Source of the DNA: Oleispira antarctica RB-8
Lineage (GTDB): Bacteria > Pseudomonadota > Gammaproteobacteria > Pseudomonadales > Oceanobacteraceae
Direction of reading: 5' to 3'
DNA: 64,000 bases
Assembly (NCBI GenBank): GCA_000967895.1
Contig: FO203512.1
Span: 1,229,350-1,293,349, forward strand
Position numbers and translations under genes: made by a program. This document shows, piece after piece, positions 54,201-63,166 of the stretch. Every line of letters begins with the position of its first letter. Positions within the stretch are counted from its first letter, which is position 1. The notes below the pieces were generated by a model. It saw only the letters and a list, made by a program, of their open reading frames with translations. It did not search any database and was not told the origin of the DNA.

Positions 54201-54811
54201 GAGCGCGTTATGAATTATTTTTTAATCAAGACGGTACCCTAGACAACGAAGCAACAGGGGATATCTACATCACCAACTGGGACCCTAAAGATGCGAATGG
54301 AGATTCAAGCGGTGCCGTCAATTCGGTGAATGTTTTAGAAGGGGGTTTACCGTTAACGACGCCACCGACTAATTCCAATTTTCAGATTACGCTTGAGGGT
54401 TCCACTCAATTCGGTAGCTCATTTTCAGTGAGTGAAAAGAACCAAGATGGTTATAGCACTGGACGACTAGCAGGTTTAGAAGTTGACCAAGAAGGGATGA
54501 TTTTTGCACGTTATACCAACGGACAAGCGCAAGTGCTGGGCCAAGTTGCGTTAGCGAATTTCCGCAATCCTGAAGGTCTAACGCCGCTGGGTGATACTGG
54601 CTGGGCAGAATCTTTTGAATCAGGAGTCGGCACCGTAGGTTCACCCAGAACGGCATCGTTTGGACAGGTACGCTCATCCGCTTTGGAAGATTCGAATGTC
54701 GATATTTCTGAAGAGCTGGTGGGATTAATTATCGCGCAGCGTAATTTCCAAGCCAGTGCTAAAACGATTGAAACGATGGACCAGGTGACGCAAACCATTT
54801 TGAATATCTGA
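51254..54811 (+). CDS. flgE: Flagellar hook protein FlgE, unusually long
   Basis: Forms the hook joining rod to filament. The N-terminal region (Asn-Asn-Val-Ala-Asn-Ala-Ser-Thr-Thr-Gly-Phe-Lys, about 24-35) and the last 60 residues (Glu-Glu-Leu-Val-Gly-Leu-Ile-Ile-Ala-Gln-Arg-Asn-Phe-Gln-Ala-Ser-Ala-Lys) are standard. Between them, about 700-750 extra residues (roughly 170-880) of Thr/Ser/Asn-rich beta sequence replace the usual short surface domains. At 1185 residues it is about three times E. coli FlgE (402). Long hook proteins occur in some marine gammaproteobacteria and would give a hook with a bulky outer surface. No stop or frameshift is seen. Confidence 0.93.
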   Translation: MSFNIGLSGIRAASTDLEVTGNNVANASTTGFKESRAEFSDVYTSTLLGTGSKPVGSGVMVENVRQQFSQGNISGTENALDMAIDGNGFFVLEDRGTVSYTRAGLFGLDKDGYVVANNNARVQGFDANAEGVVSGVLGDLQIQVGNQSPALTSRVSAILNLDASEEVLQEQGLELVANGLSVGVADSGIIDSTSSTLVAAGQPTTAGIPAQVTFGNTVSAMVTTPPGPTSVTIDLNDGSPAITFTLDIAAEAPTTNQELIDYIQGQINTELGSQQITVQESVPGGFLELVRAGYSSTNGTNFTVTPAGTFGGTTPTNGTSGSQLFVGSTPITADFRSIPGTSTTTRTTSTPPLGIVAFNGGTAAELTADSALPPLAALDLSGGNSLVFDVFVEGQPDVTITLDGTNPNTAPTLVEVRDEINSQLGASAVASISGNRLVFTVGAPAVNGDSIQIADTNTTSLNLSDLGFTTTFRNDGVEEVQANNQFNLQVTSTTGSGTLPRQITIPPNNYASLDDLAVAIQQQIAGDLGATGLNGKVTVAAVGGQLVFTNTNTGASEGIDITATAGAPFAEAALGFNSLFAVTGQDEIDKTNSFRLNLTVPAPDSDNRSGSVLISLDEEYRSVQQLATSINRQLNSQNGDDYIGIRAQAVEISPKVVPPQFTLELLAVEEGEASIISISNVSASGEDISSEQLFAILQANPSDSSLLTTGIEGVNNQYPEQQVTIVDPEGNETNVTIPEGTEANAIASIFNQQPGLTATANTVMTIPLSSYNNPSNLMSLTVNGQALTSSTLPEIAEEINGYRGTTLPGFLATISETGDLVITNEIGRDVKLEMSSASPTDSLLVMGAENTGPVVLGGTATAASAAAVGGHVTFTLNEGYTMESPQPSVSGLFGALTADEFTPTVLNAFDPTDQNTYNHATSTEMFDSLGNSHVMTQYFVKEPLDPSRPNEQNIWAMYVQVDEQDVGDPDSTLNFPENLVPTRARYELFFNQDGTLDNEATGDIYITNWDPKDANGDSSGAVNSVNVLEGGLPLTTPPTNSNFQITLEGSTQFGSSFSVSEKNQDGYSTGRLAGLEVDQEGMIFARYTNGQAQVLGQVALANFRNPEGLTPLGDTGWAESFESGVGTVGSPRTASFGQVRSSALEDSNVDISEELVGLIIAQRNFQASAKTIETMDQVTQTILNI

Positions 54812-54844
54812 TTATTTTATAAAATACTTTTGCCACTGACACAG

Positions 54845-54898
54845 CGGCAATCTCACTCGGCTAATATTTTATTAGGCGGGGCGAGGTTGCCGTTTTTT
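54845..54898 (+). terminator. Terminator after flgE
   Basis: CGGCAATCTC pairs with GAGGTTGCCG (one G-T) over a long loop that itself holds a smaller hairpin, followed by six Ts. It ends the flgBCDE transcript before flgF's own promoter. Confidence 0.7.
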
Positions 54899-54976
54899 AT
54901 TGCCGTTTTCACACGAAAACCGTCAAATGTTTAGAAAACCTCTCTCTAACTCCTGAATTACAAGCCTATTTCATTT

Positions 54977-54994
54977 TTGGCATCTACCTTGCAA
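54977..54994 (+). promoter_or_regulatory. Sigma-54 promoter of flgF operon
   Basis: TTGGCATCTACCTTGCAA, with GG and GC separated by ten bases, about 66 bases before the flgF ATG and after the flgE terminator. It matches the consensus TTGGCAC-N5-TTGC closely. Confidence 0.82.
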
Positions 54995-55059
54995 TACCTC
55001 TAGTAAATAGAAATACAGTTATTAAAACTTTTAGAAATTTACGTTGCAGGAGTTAGGTT

Positions 55060-55812
55060 ATGGATCGCGCATTATACATTGCCATGTCCGGTGCCAAGCA
55101 AAATGTAGTTAGTCAAACAGCTCACTCAAACAACTTGGCCAATGCCAGTACTACGGGTTTTCGATCGGATTATACCCAGTCGCGGGCACAGCCTGTTTTT
55201 GGCGATCATTTTCCTACTCGTGCATATGCTATGGCCGAACGTCCTGCTAGTGATCTTCAACAAGGACCGCTGCAAGCAACGGGTCGCCAGATGGATGTTG
55301 CTATCGAAGGCCCAGGTTGGTTTGTGGTCGAAGGCGCTGACGGGGAAGAAGCTTATACCCGCGCAGGTGATTTATCCGTTGATCCACAAGGACGGTTAAT
55401 GAATGCCCGTGGCCTACAAATTATGGGCGACGGTGGCCCTATTGTTTTACCTCCGTTCGAAACCATTGAGATTGGCCGTGACGGTACTATTTCAATTCGC
55501 CCGCAGGGTGAAGGGGCTGAAGCCGTTGCTGAAGTTGTGCAAATCAGTTTAGTAAATCCAGATGGTAAAACGTTGGAAAAAGGCACAGATGGTTTGTTCC
55601 GTATTCGCGGCCGCCAACCGGGTGATCCAGGTGCCAATGTTGATCCGACTATGTCGTTGGTCAATGGTTTTGTCGAAGGCAGTAATGTCAACGCGGTAAC
55701 CGAACTAACACAAGTATTAGCGATGAACCGTCAGTACGAAATGCAAATCAAGCTTATGAAAACTGCCGACGAAAACAGTGCGGCCGCCACTCAGTTATTA
55801 AGTGCGCAATAA
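55060..55812 (+). CDS. flgF: Flagellar rod protein FlgF
   Basis: A 250-residue proximal rod subunit. It has the N-terminal rod motif (His-Ser-Asn-Asn-Leu-Ala-Asn-Ala-Ser-Thr-Thr-Gly-Phe) and a C-terminal Glu-Gly-Ser-Asn-Val-Asn-Ala-Val-Thr-Glu-Leu followed by Met-Asn-Arg-Gln-Tyr-Glu-Met-Gln, typical of FlgF. It begins the second hook-basal-body unit, behind its own sigma-54 promoter and a GGAG site. Confidence 0.94.
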   Translation: MDRALYIAMSGAKQNVVSQTAHSNNLANASTTGFRSDYTQSRAQPVFGDHFPTRAYAMAERPASDLQQGPLQATGRQMDVAIEGPGWFVVEGADGEEAYTRAGDLSVDPQGRLMNARGLQIMGDGGPIVLPPFETIEIGRDGTISIRPQGEGAEAVAEVVQISLVNPDGKTLEKGTDGLFRIRGRQPGDPGANVDPTMSLVNGFVEGSNVNAVTELTQVLAMNRQYEMQIKLMKTADENSAAATQLLSAQ

Positions 55813-55823
55813 AGAGGTGATGT

Positions 55824-56609
55824 ATGCATCCAGCATTATGGGTCAGTAAAAGTGGGTTACAGGCGCAAGACTTAGCGCTAACCACCGTATCAAACAACTT
55901 GGCTAACGTATCGACCACGGGCTTTAAAAAAGATCGTCCGGTATTTGAAGATTTGTTATACCAAATTAAACGCCAGCCGGGTGCTAACTCATCCGCCGAT
56001 ACGCGACTGCCTTCGGGTTTGCAGGTCGGTACTGGGGTAAGAACCGCAGGCACACAAAAAGTATTTACCACAGGCAGCTTACAGCTTACCGATCAGCCTT
56101 TGGACATGGCCGTTAATGGTCGAGGATTTTTTCAAATCCAAATGCCTGACGGAACCCTTTCGTATACTCGCGATGGTACTTTTCACATTAATGCCGAAGG
56201 CACAATCGTGAACGTAAACGGCTACGCACTGGAACCCCAAATTGACATTCCAGAACTGACCAATCAATTAACTATCAGTAGCGATGGTATCGTTCAAGCG
56301 AAGTTATTCGGCGATCCTACACCACAAGAACTGGGTCAAATTGATTTGGTCGATTTTATTAACCCAGCAGGTTTGCAGTCAACGGGTGGTAACTTATACA
56401 AAGAGACCGCCGCCAGTGGAGCACCTAATGTGGGTATTGCCGCGAATGATGGTTTTGGCGCGATTGAGCAAGGCGCGTTAGAAAACTCAAACGTTGAAGT
56501 CGTAGAAGAATTGGTGAAGATGATTACCGTGCAGCGCGCTTATGAAATGAACTCGAAAGTCGTTTCAGCCGCCGATCAGATGCTGCAGTTCTTAACTCAA
56601 AATACATAA
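55824..56609 (+). CDS. flgG: Flagellar distal rod protein FlgG
   Basis: A 261-residue distal rod subunit, normal length. It begins Met-His-Pro-Ala-Leu-Trp-Val-Ser-Lys-Ser-Gly-Leu-Gln-Ala and ends with Glu-Asn-Ser-Asn-Val-Glu-Val-Val-Glu-Glu-Leu-Val-Lys-Met-Ile, both characteristic. It follows flgF by 11 bases. Confidence 0.96.
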   Translation: MHPALWVSKSGLQAQDLALTTVSNNLANVSTTGFKKDRPVFEDLLYQIKRQPGANSSADTRLPSGLQVGTGVRTAGTQKVFTTGSLQLTDQPLDMAVNGRGFFQIQMPDGTLSYTRDGTFHINAEGTIVNVNGYALEPQIDIPELTNQLTISSDGIVQAKLFGDPTPQELGQIDLVDFINPAGLQSTGGNLYKETAASGAPNVGIAANDGFGAIEQGALENSNVEVVEELVKMITVQRAYEMNSKVVSAADQMLQFLTQNT

Positions 56610-56650
56610 TTGATTAATTATGAAAATAAATAAAAGCGCGGAGAAATGGT

Positions 56651-57337
56651 ATGAAGATGATTAAAAGTTTAATTCCCGCAATACTGCTTATCATTACTGG
56701 CTGCACCAGTGTACCGTTTGAGAAGGACGTATTTCCAAACGATCCACTTTATGCTCCGGTACCGTCTTCGTCTTTACAAGCCGCGCCGAGTATTAATGGC
56801 TCGTTGTATAAAACCAATTACAGCTTAAGTTTGTTTTCCGATCAGCAAGCAACGCAAGTTGGTGACATTATTACCGTCATCTTTGATGAACAATATAATT
56901 CGACAAAATCGGCAGAAACAAAATCTCAAAAAGATTCCAGCAATACTTCCAACCCTACCAATATTCTTAATACCGTACCGGGTTGGAGAAATTTAGGGCT
57001 TGATATCGACCTGGATCATAAACGTTCTTTTACCGGTTCGGGGGATGCTGATAGAAGTAATAGTCTAAGTGGCACGATTTCTGTAACAGTTTCAGACATC
57101 TTGCCCAGCGGCGTTTTACAAATACGCGGTGAAAAGTGGTTAACCTTAAGTGAAGGTGACGAGTACATTCGCATTATTGGTTTGATTCGCCCACAAGACA
57201 TCACCCCGCAAAATACCGTGATGTCTAGTAAAGTCGCTGATGCTCGCATCAAATTCGGTGGCCGTGGCAACTTAAATAACTCGACCAAAGAAGGTTGGTT
57301 TGGCCGCATGACGAACAGCGCTTGGTGGCCTTTCTAA
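56651..57337 (+). CDS. flgH: Flagellar L-ring lipoprotein FlgH
   Basis: Forms the outer-membrane L-ring. A lipoprotein signal with Ile-Thr-Gly-Cys (Cys at about 18) is followed by Gly-Ser-Leu-Tyr, Gly-Asp-Ile-Ile-Thr-Val and the conserved C-terminal half (Leu-Gln-Ile-Arg-Gly-Glu-Lys, then Val-Ala-Asp-Ala-Arg-Ile). 228 residues, normal size. Confidence 0.95.
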   Translation: MKMIKSLIPAILLIITGCTSVPFEKDVFPNDPLYAPVPSSSLQAAPSINGSLYKTNYSLSLFSDQQATQVGDIITVIFDEQYNSTKSAETKSQKDSSNTSNPTNILNTVPGWRNLGLDIDLDHKRSFTGSGDADRSNSLSGTISVTVSDILPSGVLQIRGEKWLTLSEGDEYIRIIGLIRPQDITPQNTVMSSKVADARIKFGGRGNLNNSTKEGWFGRMTNSAWWPF

Positions 57338-57377
57338 TAAAAGGACTTCTAAAAAGTGTCAATTTCAGGAGGCAGTA

Positions 57378-58520
57378 ATGAATAATTTGACTGATGAAGG
57401 ACTTAGGAAAATATATATGATGATTATTTGGCGCTTTGTAGCCTTCATGATTTTAACTTTACCCATGGTATTGAATACCGCGTATGCCGAGCGTATTAAA
57501 GATATTACTTCAATCGCCGGGGTTCGTAGTAATCAGCTTATTGGTTATGGCTTGGTCGTAGGTTTGGATGGCAGCGGTGATAAAGCACCGTTCACCACCC
57601 AAACGTTTAAAAATATGATGGCCGAATTTGGCATTACTATTCCTAGTGGCACAGACCCTAAATTAAAAAACGTAGCGGCTGTTTCGATTACTGCAGAAAT
57701 GCCCGCATTTGCTAAGCCAGGTCAGCGTTTAGATATAACCGTTTCATCGCTGGGTAATGCTAAAAGTTTACGCGGCGGTTCGTTATTATTCGCTCCTTTA
57801 AAAGGTGCTGACGGCCAAGTTTATGCGATTGCACAAGGTAACCTAGTGGTCGGTGGTTTTGGTATACAAGGCAACGATGGCTCTAAACTTACGGTTAATA
57901 TTCCTAGTGTCGGCCGCATTCCTAATGGCGCGATAATAGAACGCTCTATTCCTAATACCTTTGGTCATGGTGATAGCTTGGTGCTCAATTTAGATCAAGC
58001 AAATTTCACCACCGCCAGACACATCATTGATACGTTAAATGATTTGTTAGGCCCAGGCACGGCAGAAGCCCTTGATGGAACATCCATTCGAGTGAGTGCT
58101 CCGCGAGACTTAAGTCAGCGAGTTTCATTTTTATCCGTGATAGAAAATATGGAAGTCGAGATGGGAGATGCGCGCGCTAAAGTTATTATTAACTCTCGCA
58201 CAGGCACCATCGTAATGGGGCAGCATGTAAGAATAGAACCCGTTGCTGTGACTCATGGTAGCTTAACCGTAATGGTGCAAGAGAATTTAGAAGTCGTTCA
58301 GCCAAATGCGTTAGCCGATGGTGAAACTGTGGTTGTGCCTAAAACGAATATCACCGCGGTACAAGAAAATAATCGCATGTTTAAATTTGGCCCAGGGGTT
58401 TCACTGGATCAAATCGTTAAAGCGGTTAACGAAGTGGGTGCAGCACCTGGGGATTTAATGGCTATACTAGAAGCGTTGAAGCAAGCAGGGGCGTTAAACG
58501 CTGAGCTTGTAGTTATTTAG
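57378..58520 (+). CDS. flgI: Flagellar P-ring protein FlgI
   Basis: Forms the periplasmic P-ring. AGGAGG sits just before the ATG at 57378 and fixes this start, giving a long signal peptide of about 37 residues ending Ala-Tyr-Ala. The core [12 protein letters not shown] and Gly-Leu-Val-Val-Gly-Leu-Asp-Gly are classic, as is the end ([11 protein letters not shown]). 380 residues, slightly over the usual length because of the N-terminus. Confidence 0.95.
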   Translation: MNNLTDEGLRKIYMMIIWRFVAFMILTLPMVLNTAYAERIKDITSIAGVRSNQLIGYGLVVGLDGSGDKAPFTTQTFKNMMAEFGITIPSGTDPKLKNVAAVSITAEMPAFAKPGQRLDITVSSLGNAKSLRGGSLLFAPLKGADGQVYAIAQGNLVVGGFGIQGNDGSKLTVNIPSVGRIPNGAIIERSIPNTFGHGDSLVLNLDQANFTTARHIIDTLNDLLGPGTAEALDGTSIRVSAPRDLSQRVSFLSVIENMEVEMGDARAKVIINSRTGTIVMGQHVRIEPVAVTHGSLTVMVQENLEVVQPNALADGETVVVPKTNITAVQENNRMFKFGPGVSLDQIVKAVNEVGAAPGDLMAILEALKQAGALNAELVVI

Positions 58521-58548
58521 CGGATTCGTTAGCACGAGAGGAAGTCGC

Positions 58549-58842
58549 ATGGCCAAGTCGAATTTTTTACTGGATGAAATAGAAGCCATGACGGCCGAAA
58601 TACACTCTTTGCTAAAACAAGGGGTGAAAGAATTAAGCGAAAAGCGCATTGATCAACGTCAGCAAAAAATAGAATTATTGTTTATCCACCCAGATAGAAT
58701 AACCGCACAAGACCAAGCCCGCTTACAAATAATGCTGGATCAAGACGCGTTGATAAAACAGCCGCTAGAAAAAGAACAGCAGGAATACCACAACCGTAAT
58801 CGTAAGCGCTCTAAACTTAAACTTTATAAGCAAAATACCTGA
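58549..58842 (+). CDS. Small helical protein between flgI and flgJ
   Basis: A 97-residue, highly charged helical protein (many Glu, Gln, Lys and Arg) with a strongly basic end. It has a GAGGAAG site before the ATG and lies 28 bases after flgI, so it is cotranscribed with the flagellar genes. No known flagellar family matches. Its size and helical makeup would suit an export chaperone or a rod-associated factor, but that is a guess. It is separated from flgJ by that gene's own promoter. Confidence 0.6.
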   Translation: MAKSNFLLDEIEAMTAEIHSLLKQGVKELSEKRIDQRQQKIELLFIHPDRITAQDQARLQIMLDQDALIKQPLEKEQQEYHNRNRKRSKLKLYKQNT

Positions 58843-58862
58843 AACTCAGATCGTAACATATA

Positions 58863-58890
58863 GGCTGCGGCTTCAGTCCGACAGCCTTTA
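58863..58890 (+). terminator. Weak hairpin after the flgI unit
   Basis: GGCTG...CAGCC around a CGGCTTCAGTCCGA core forms a short stem-loop followed by TTTAG. It might end the flgFGHI transcript; the T-run is poor. Confidence 0.3.
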
Positions 58891-58981
58891 GTGTCTTGCA
58901 AAGGCGGCAATGCCTTGCCACTCATATCAAGTTATAAACCTAAAAACACGCTAAAACCCCTATAAATCAGCAATATTGAAC

Positions 58982-58999
58982 TTGGCAAAGAAATTGCTT
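58982..58999 (+). promoter_or_regulatory. Sigma-54 promoter of flgJ operon
   Basis: TTGGCAAAGAAATTGCTT, with GG and GC separated by ten bases, about 48 bases before the flgJ ATG. It predicts a separate flgJ-flgK-flgL transcript. Confidence 0.82.
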
Positions 59000-59046
59000 T
59001 GTTAATCACTAGAACCAAAAAATGATTAACCGAATAGGGTAAATTC

Positions 59047-60138
59047 ATGATCACTAGTCGCACTGCACAGCCCCAAGATGTTTATACAGACCTCAACAGT
59101 CTGCAAAGCATCAACGACATTGGTCGTAAAGACAAAGGCGAAGCTTTGCGTAAAGTGGCTGAGCAGTTTGAATCTATGTTCGTGAAAATGATGATGAAAT
59201 CCATGCGCGATGCTAATAAGGTCTTTCAAGAAGATTCGTTAATGCATTCACCACAAGAAGATTTTTATCAGCAAATGTACGACGACCAACTTTCAGTTAG
59301 CTTAACGGGTAAGCAAGGCATGGGTCTAGCCGATGTTATTTACCGTCAGCTTAATCAAGAATATGGCGACCCTACTAAAAATCGTGAAGAAAAAACGTGG
59401 CAGCCACTGGATGATCGCCGCAAAAATTTCTCTCATGCGATCGACTTCAATCAAATTGAAAAGAAAAATACTCAGCTTCAGCCTAAAAAAGAAAACACGG
59501 GTTTTGAAATCGATACAACGTTTGTTAATAAAGAAAAGCCAGTATTAGACGCCAGCAATAAAACAATTAATACAGATAAAACAAACGGTAAAACAGCGGA
59601 TAAACTTCAAACATTCGATAGCCCATCAGACTTTATAGAGACTATTTATCCGGTCGCTGAAAAAATTGCCAAAGACATGGGCGTAAGTCCGCAAGCGATT
59701 GTCTCTCAAGCCGCGTTAGAAACAGGCTGGGGAAAATTCGTCATTCATGGTGAAAACAGCCAGGGCGAAAAAGAAAACAGCTTCAACTTTTTTGGTATTA
59801 AAGCCGACACTCGTTGGGAAGGTGAAAAAGTCAGCGTCACAACCCACGAATATCGTGATGGTCAACGGGTCACTGAAAAAGCAGACTTCAGATCATACCC
59901 AACCATCGAAGCAGGCTTAAAAGATTATGCCGACTTCTTGCAGGCGCAGCGTTATGAAAAAGCCATTGCGGCAGGAACCGATGTTGAACAATACGCCAAA
60001 GAACTGCAGCAAGCAGGCTACGCTACCGATCCCAAATACGCACAAAAAATAACGCGTATCGCCAACAGTGAATTGATGCAGCAAACATTAAATAACACGT
60101 CATTAGCGCAAAATAGCGAAGAGGTGCCTCGTGGGTGA
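59047..60138 (+). CDS. flgJ: Flagellar peptidoglycan hydrolase FlgJ
   Basis: A dual-domain protein: an N-terminal rod-binding domain (about 28-105, with Ala-Glu-Gln-Phe-Glu-Ser-Met-Phe-Val-Lys-Met-Met) and a C-terminal glucosaminidase/muramidase domain (about 195-345, with Ala-Ala-Leu-Glu-Thr-Gly-Trp-Gly, Asn-Phe-Phe-Gly-Ile-Lys and Phe-Arg-Ser-Tyr-Pro). The catalytic Glu lies in the Leu-Glu-Thr segment. It cuts the cell wall to let the rod through. A polar linker of about 90 residues makes it longer (363) than E. coli FlgJ (313). Confidence 0.95.
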   Translation: MITSRTAQPQDVYTDLNSLQSINDIGRKDKGEALRKVAEQFESMFVKMMMKSMRDANKVFQEDSLMHSPQEDFYQQMYDDQLSVSLTGKQGMGLADVIYRQLNQEYGDPTKNREEKTWQPLDDRRKNFSHAIDFNQIEKKNTQLQPKKENTGFEIDTTFVNKEKPVLDASNKTINTDKTNGKTADKLQTFDSPSDFIETIYPVAEKIAKDMGVSPQAIVSQAALETGWGKFVIHGENSQGEKENSFNFFGIKADTRWEGEKVSVTTHEYRDGQRVTEKADFRSYPTIEAGLKDYADFLQAQRYEKAIAAGTDVEQYAKELQQAGYATDPKYAQKITRIANSELMQQTLNNTSLAQNSEEVPRG

Positions 60139-63109
60139 TTTATTAGGCATAGGTATTTCCGGCTTAAAAGCTCAGCAAACAGCGCTGAGTGTCACAGGCC
60201 ACAACATCACGAATGCGGGCACTGAAGGATATAGCCGCCAAACCGTTAACTTTAATGAAAACACACCGCAATTTACCGGTGGAGTTTGGACGGGGAATGG
60301 CGTTAGTGTCGATTCTGTTAAGCGTGTTTATGATGAGTTTTTAACAGAGCAAATGCAGCGAGATTCTTCAATTTTTAACGAATTTGATACGCTGTCGTTG
60401 AACGCCTCACAAATAGATAGCTTATTAGCCGACTCAGGCACAGGCATTCAGCCCGGTGTCGAACGTATGTTTGGTGCATTACAGTCGGTGGTTGACGACC
60501 CGTCTTCGCTGCCTGCACGCCAAGTATTAATCAGTGAGTCGAATGGGTTGGTTGATCGTTTTTCTAGTATTAACGACAGACTGAATGATCAAAGCAACAT
60601 TATTAATGGTCAAATGGAAGTCATTGCCAGTCAAATTAGTACCATTGGTAGTGCGATTGCAGAACTCAATCAACAAATTCAATTTGCCTTAGCCGCCTCA
60701 AACGGCAGTCAGCCGAATGACATGCTGGATCAGCGCGATAAACTTATTACCGACCTTTCCGCATTAGTCGCCGTTGAAGTTAATACCCAAGATGGCAGCG
60801 CGGTAAACGTATTTATAGGCAATGGCCAAGCCTTAGTTATTGGTAGTGAATCGAACGAGGTTTTTACTCAAGCAGGCAATAGTGATCCTTCACGAGTCGG
60901 TATTTATTTTCGTAAAGGCGATTTAGTACAAGAAATTACCCCAGAAATAAAAGGCGGCCAACTGGGTGGCATGTTGCAGTTTCGCGAAACGGTTTTAGAA
61001 CCTACCATCAACGGTTTAGGCCGTGTGGCCATGAGTATTAATGAAGCGTTTAACGAACAGCATAAACTCGGCATTGATTTTGAGGGTTCAAAAGGTACCA
61101 ACTTTTTTAAAGACATTAACTCTCCAAGCAATACCTACTCACGTGCCCAAGGAGATGCCCGTAACGAACAACCTAACGATCGATTAGTCTCGGTACATAT
61201 TACCGACAGTTCAAAGTTGAGTATTGATAACTATCGTATGGAATTCCCTGGGCCAGGGGATTTCATTTTTAAAGTCTATAACGATACCACCGGAGAAGAG
61301 TTAGAAACCACCGCACTCACAGGGCTTTTACCGCAGTCATTAGAGATCGACGGTTTTGAAATTCGTCTAGAAGCCGGAACCTTTCAAGCAGGGGATAAAT
61401 TTTTAATTACCCCAACGCGCACCGGTGCCAGTAATCTTGATATGAAGATTACACGCCCAGAAGAAGTCGCAATCGCTTCGCCCATTTCAACCGACTCGGC
61501 GATTGGTAACCGTGGCAGTGGTGCTATCTCACAAGGTGCCGTTTACGATGTTAATACGCCTTACCTTGCGAGCGAAGGTGAAATGGACCCGCCGCTATTG
61601 GTTAAGTTTACGTCAGCGACAACGTATGACGTATTGGATAATTCAGACCCCGGTAATCCGATTCCATTATTTCCACCTTTAATGAATCAAACTTACGTGC
61701 CTGGCATATCCAATAATATTTTACCCCCTGATGAAGGCAAAACAGCATTCACCAGTTTTGGTGGTTACTTGCCTGTTAGCCCGACTTATCAGGCGCCTAC
61801 TCCCGCCCCTGTGGTTACCGCCACCAATGGTTTTTTTCCAGAACGCATTACGGTAAATATTGAAGACCCAAGAACCGGATTAAAAACCGCGCAACCATTA
61901 TTAACCACGCCGGCGAACTCATCGGCCAAAGAAATTGCCCGTTTATTATCCGAACGTGATGGCGTAGAAGCTAATGCGCGTACCACGGTAGAATTAAGTA
62001 ACTTTATCTCTGACGCTAATCCTTTAATGAATACAGGGATAACACTCAACGGTATTGCACTCACCGATACGCTAGGCTCAGGGCAAACAAAGTACGATGA
62101 AAATTATCCAGAATTGGTGCCTGACCCTTTAACCCCGAATTTTATTGCTGATCGAATTAACGCCAATTATGATTTCAGAAGCCAAGGAATCATTGCACAA
62201 AGTGATGGCGAGAACGTAACCATTATTGCGTTAAACGGGGACGATTTATCGTTTGATGTGACCGGTGACTTGGGTGACGGTTTTGCTATCTCCAATGGCC
62301 AAAATATTCAACTAAACCCAACAGGTGAAGCACCGTTTAGAAACTTATCTGAATTTGAAGGCTTTAACTTTAATGAAAATGGCCCCTTCACATACGATTT
62401 AGACGTGCCAGGGCAGGGGTCGTTTAGCCTTGAATTAACAGGTAATCACGCCACCGGTGCTGATGTACTGAATGAGATAAAAAATAAAATAGAAACCAGC
62501 GGAATGTCGTTTGCTGGCAATATTGACGTAGCACTGGATGAAAAAGGCAATATCAGTTTTCAGTCGCGACTTCCTATTACTGGCACGGGACCCAACGGCA
62601 GTAATAAAATCGCCATGGGCGGTGAAGTAAAAATTGTATTAGATGAACATTACAGTTTAGACATTGAACCACCGGGTAATAATTTATTTGATACAAACCC
62701 TGTCGGCGAACCCGTGCATTTTGGTTTTGAATTAGAAATTGAAGGGTTGGTAAAATCAGGGGATGAATTTACCGTAAAATTTAATAAAGACGGTACCTCA
62801 GACAGCCGTAATGGTGTCGCGTTAGGTAACTTACAAACACAAGATACCATTGGTGGAAATGCCAGCTTCAGTGACGCTTATTCTATTTTGGTTGAAGAGG
62901 TGGGTTCGATTACCAGTCGAGCACAGATCAATAAAGAGTCCAGCCAAGTTTTATTACGCAACTCACAAGATGCGATTGATAGCAGCTCTGGGGTAAACCT
63001 AGATGAAGAAGCCGCCGCCTTGATTAAATACGAGCTTGCCTATAATGCGTCAGCCAAAGTGATTCAGGTTGCTCGTGATATTTTTGATACCTTGATTAAC
63101 ACTTTTTAA
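60131..63109 (+). CDS. flgK: Hook-filament junction protein FlgK, unusually long
   Basis: The first hook-filament junction protein. It begins at GTG 60131, overlapping flgJ by eight bases, with a GAGGTG site. The N-terminal signature (Gly-Ile-Ser-Gly-Leu-Lys-Ala-Gln-Gln, Gly-His-Asn-Ile-Thr-Asn-Ala) and the C-terminal helix (Ser-Gly-Val-Asn-Leu-Asp-Glu-Glu-Ala-Ala) are typical. At 992 residues it is nearly twice E. coli FlgK (547). The extra 400 or so residues (about 330-850) form several added beta domains. Like FlgE, it has gained a large variable middle. Confidence 0.95.
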   Translation: MGDLLGIGISGLKAQQTALSVTGHNITNAGTEGYSRQTVNFNENTPQFTGGVWTGNGVSVDSVKRVYDEFLTEQMQRDSSIFNEFDTLSLNASQIDSLLADSGTGIQPGVERMFGALQSVVDDPSSLPARQVLISESNGLVDRFSSINDRLNDQSNIINGQMEVIASQISTIGSAIAELNQQIQFALAASNGSQPNDMLDQRDKLITDLSALVAVEVNTQDGSAVNVFIGNGQALVIGSESNEVFTQAGNSDPSRVGIYFRKGDLVQEITPEIKGGQLGGMLQFRETVLEPTINGLGRVAMSINEAFNEQHKLGIDFEGSKGTNFFKDINSPSNTYSRAQGDARNEQPNDRLVSVHITDSSKLSIDNYRMEFPGPGDFIFKVYNDTTGEELETTALTGLLPQSLEIDGFEIRLEAGTFQAGDKFLITPTRTGASNLDMKITRPEEVAIASPISTDSAIGNRGSGAISQGAVYDVNTPYLASEGEMDPPLLVKFTSATTYDVLDNSDPGNPIPLFPPLMNQTYVPGISNNILPPDEGKTAFTSFGGYLPVSPTYQAPTPAPVVTATNGFFPERITVNIEDPRTGLKTAQPLLTTPANSSAKEIARLLSERDGVEANARTTVELSNFISDANPLMNTGITLNGIALTDTLGSGQTKYDENYPELVPDPLTPNFIADRINANYDFRSQGIIAQSDGENVTIIALNGDDLSFDVTGDLGDGFAISNGQNIQLNPTGEAPFRNLSEFEGFNFNENGPFTYDLDVPGQGSFSLELTGNHATGADVLNEIKNKIETSGMSFAGNIDVALDEKGNISFQSRLPITGTGPNGSNKIAMGGEVKIVLDEHYSLDIEPPGNNLFDTNPVGEPVHFGFELEIEGLVKSGDEFTVKFNKDGTSDSRNGVALGNLQTQDTIGGNASFSDAYSILVEEVGSITSRAQINKESSQVLLRNSQDAIDSSSGVNLDEEAAALIKYELAYNASAKVIQVARDIFDTLINTF

Positions 63110-63166
63110 TTAACAGTTTTAAAACATTTTTTTAATTACTACTCAGCCCATCGGAGGCAAACAATT

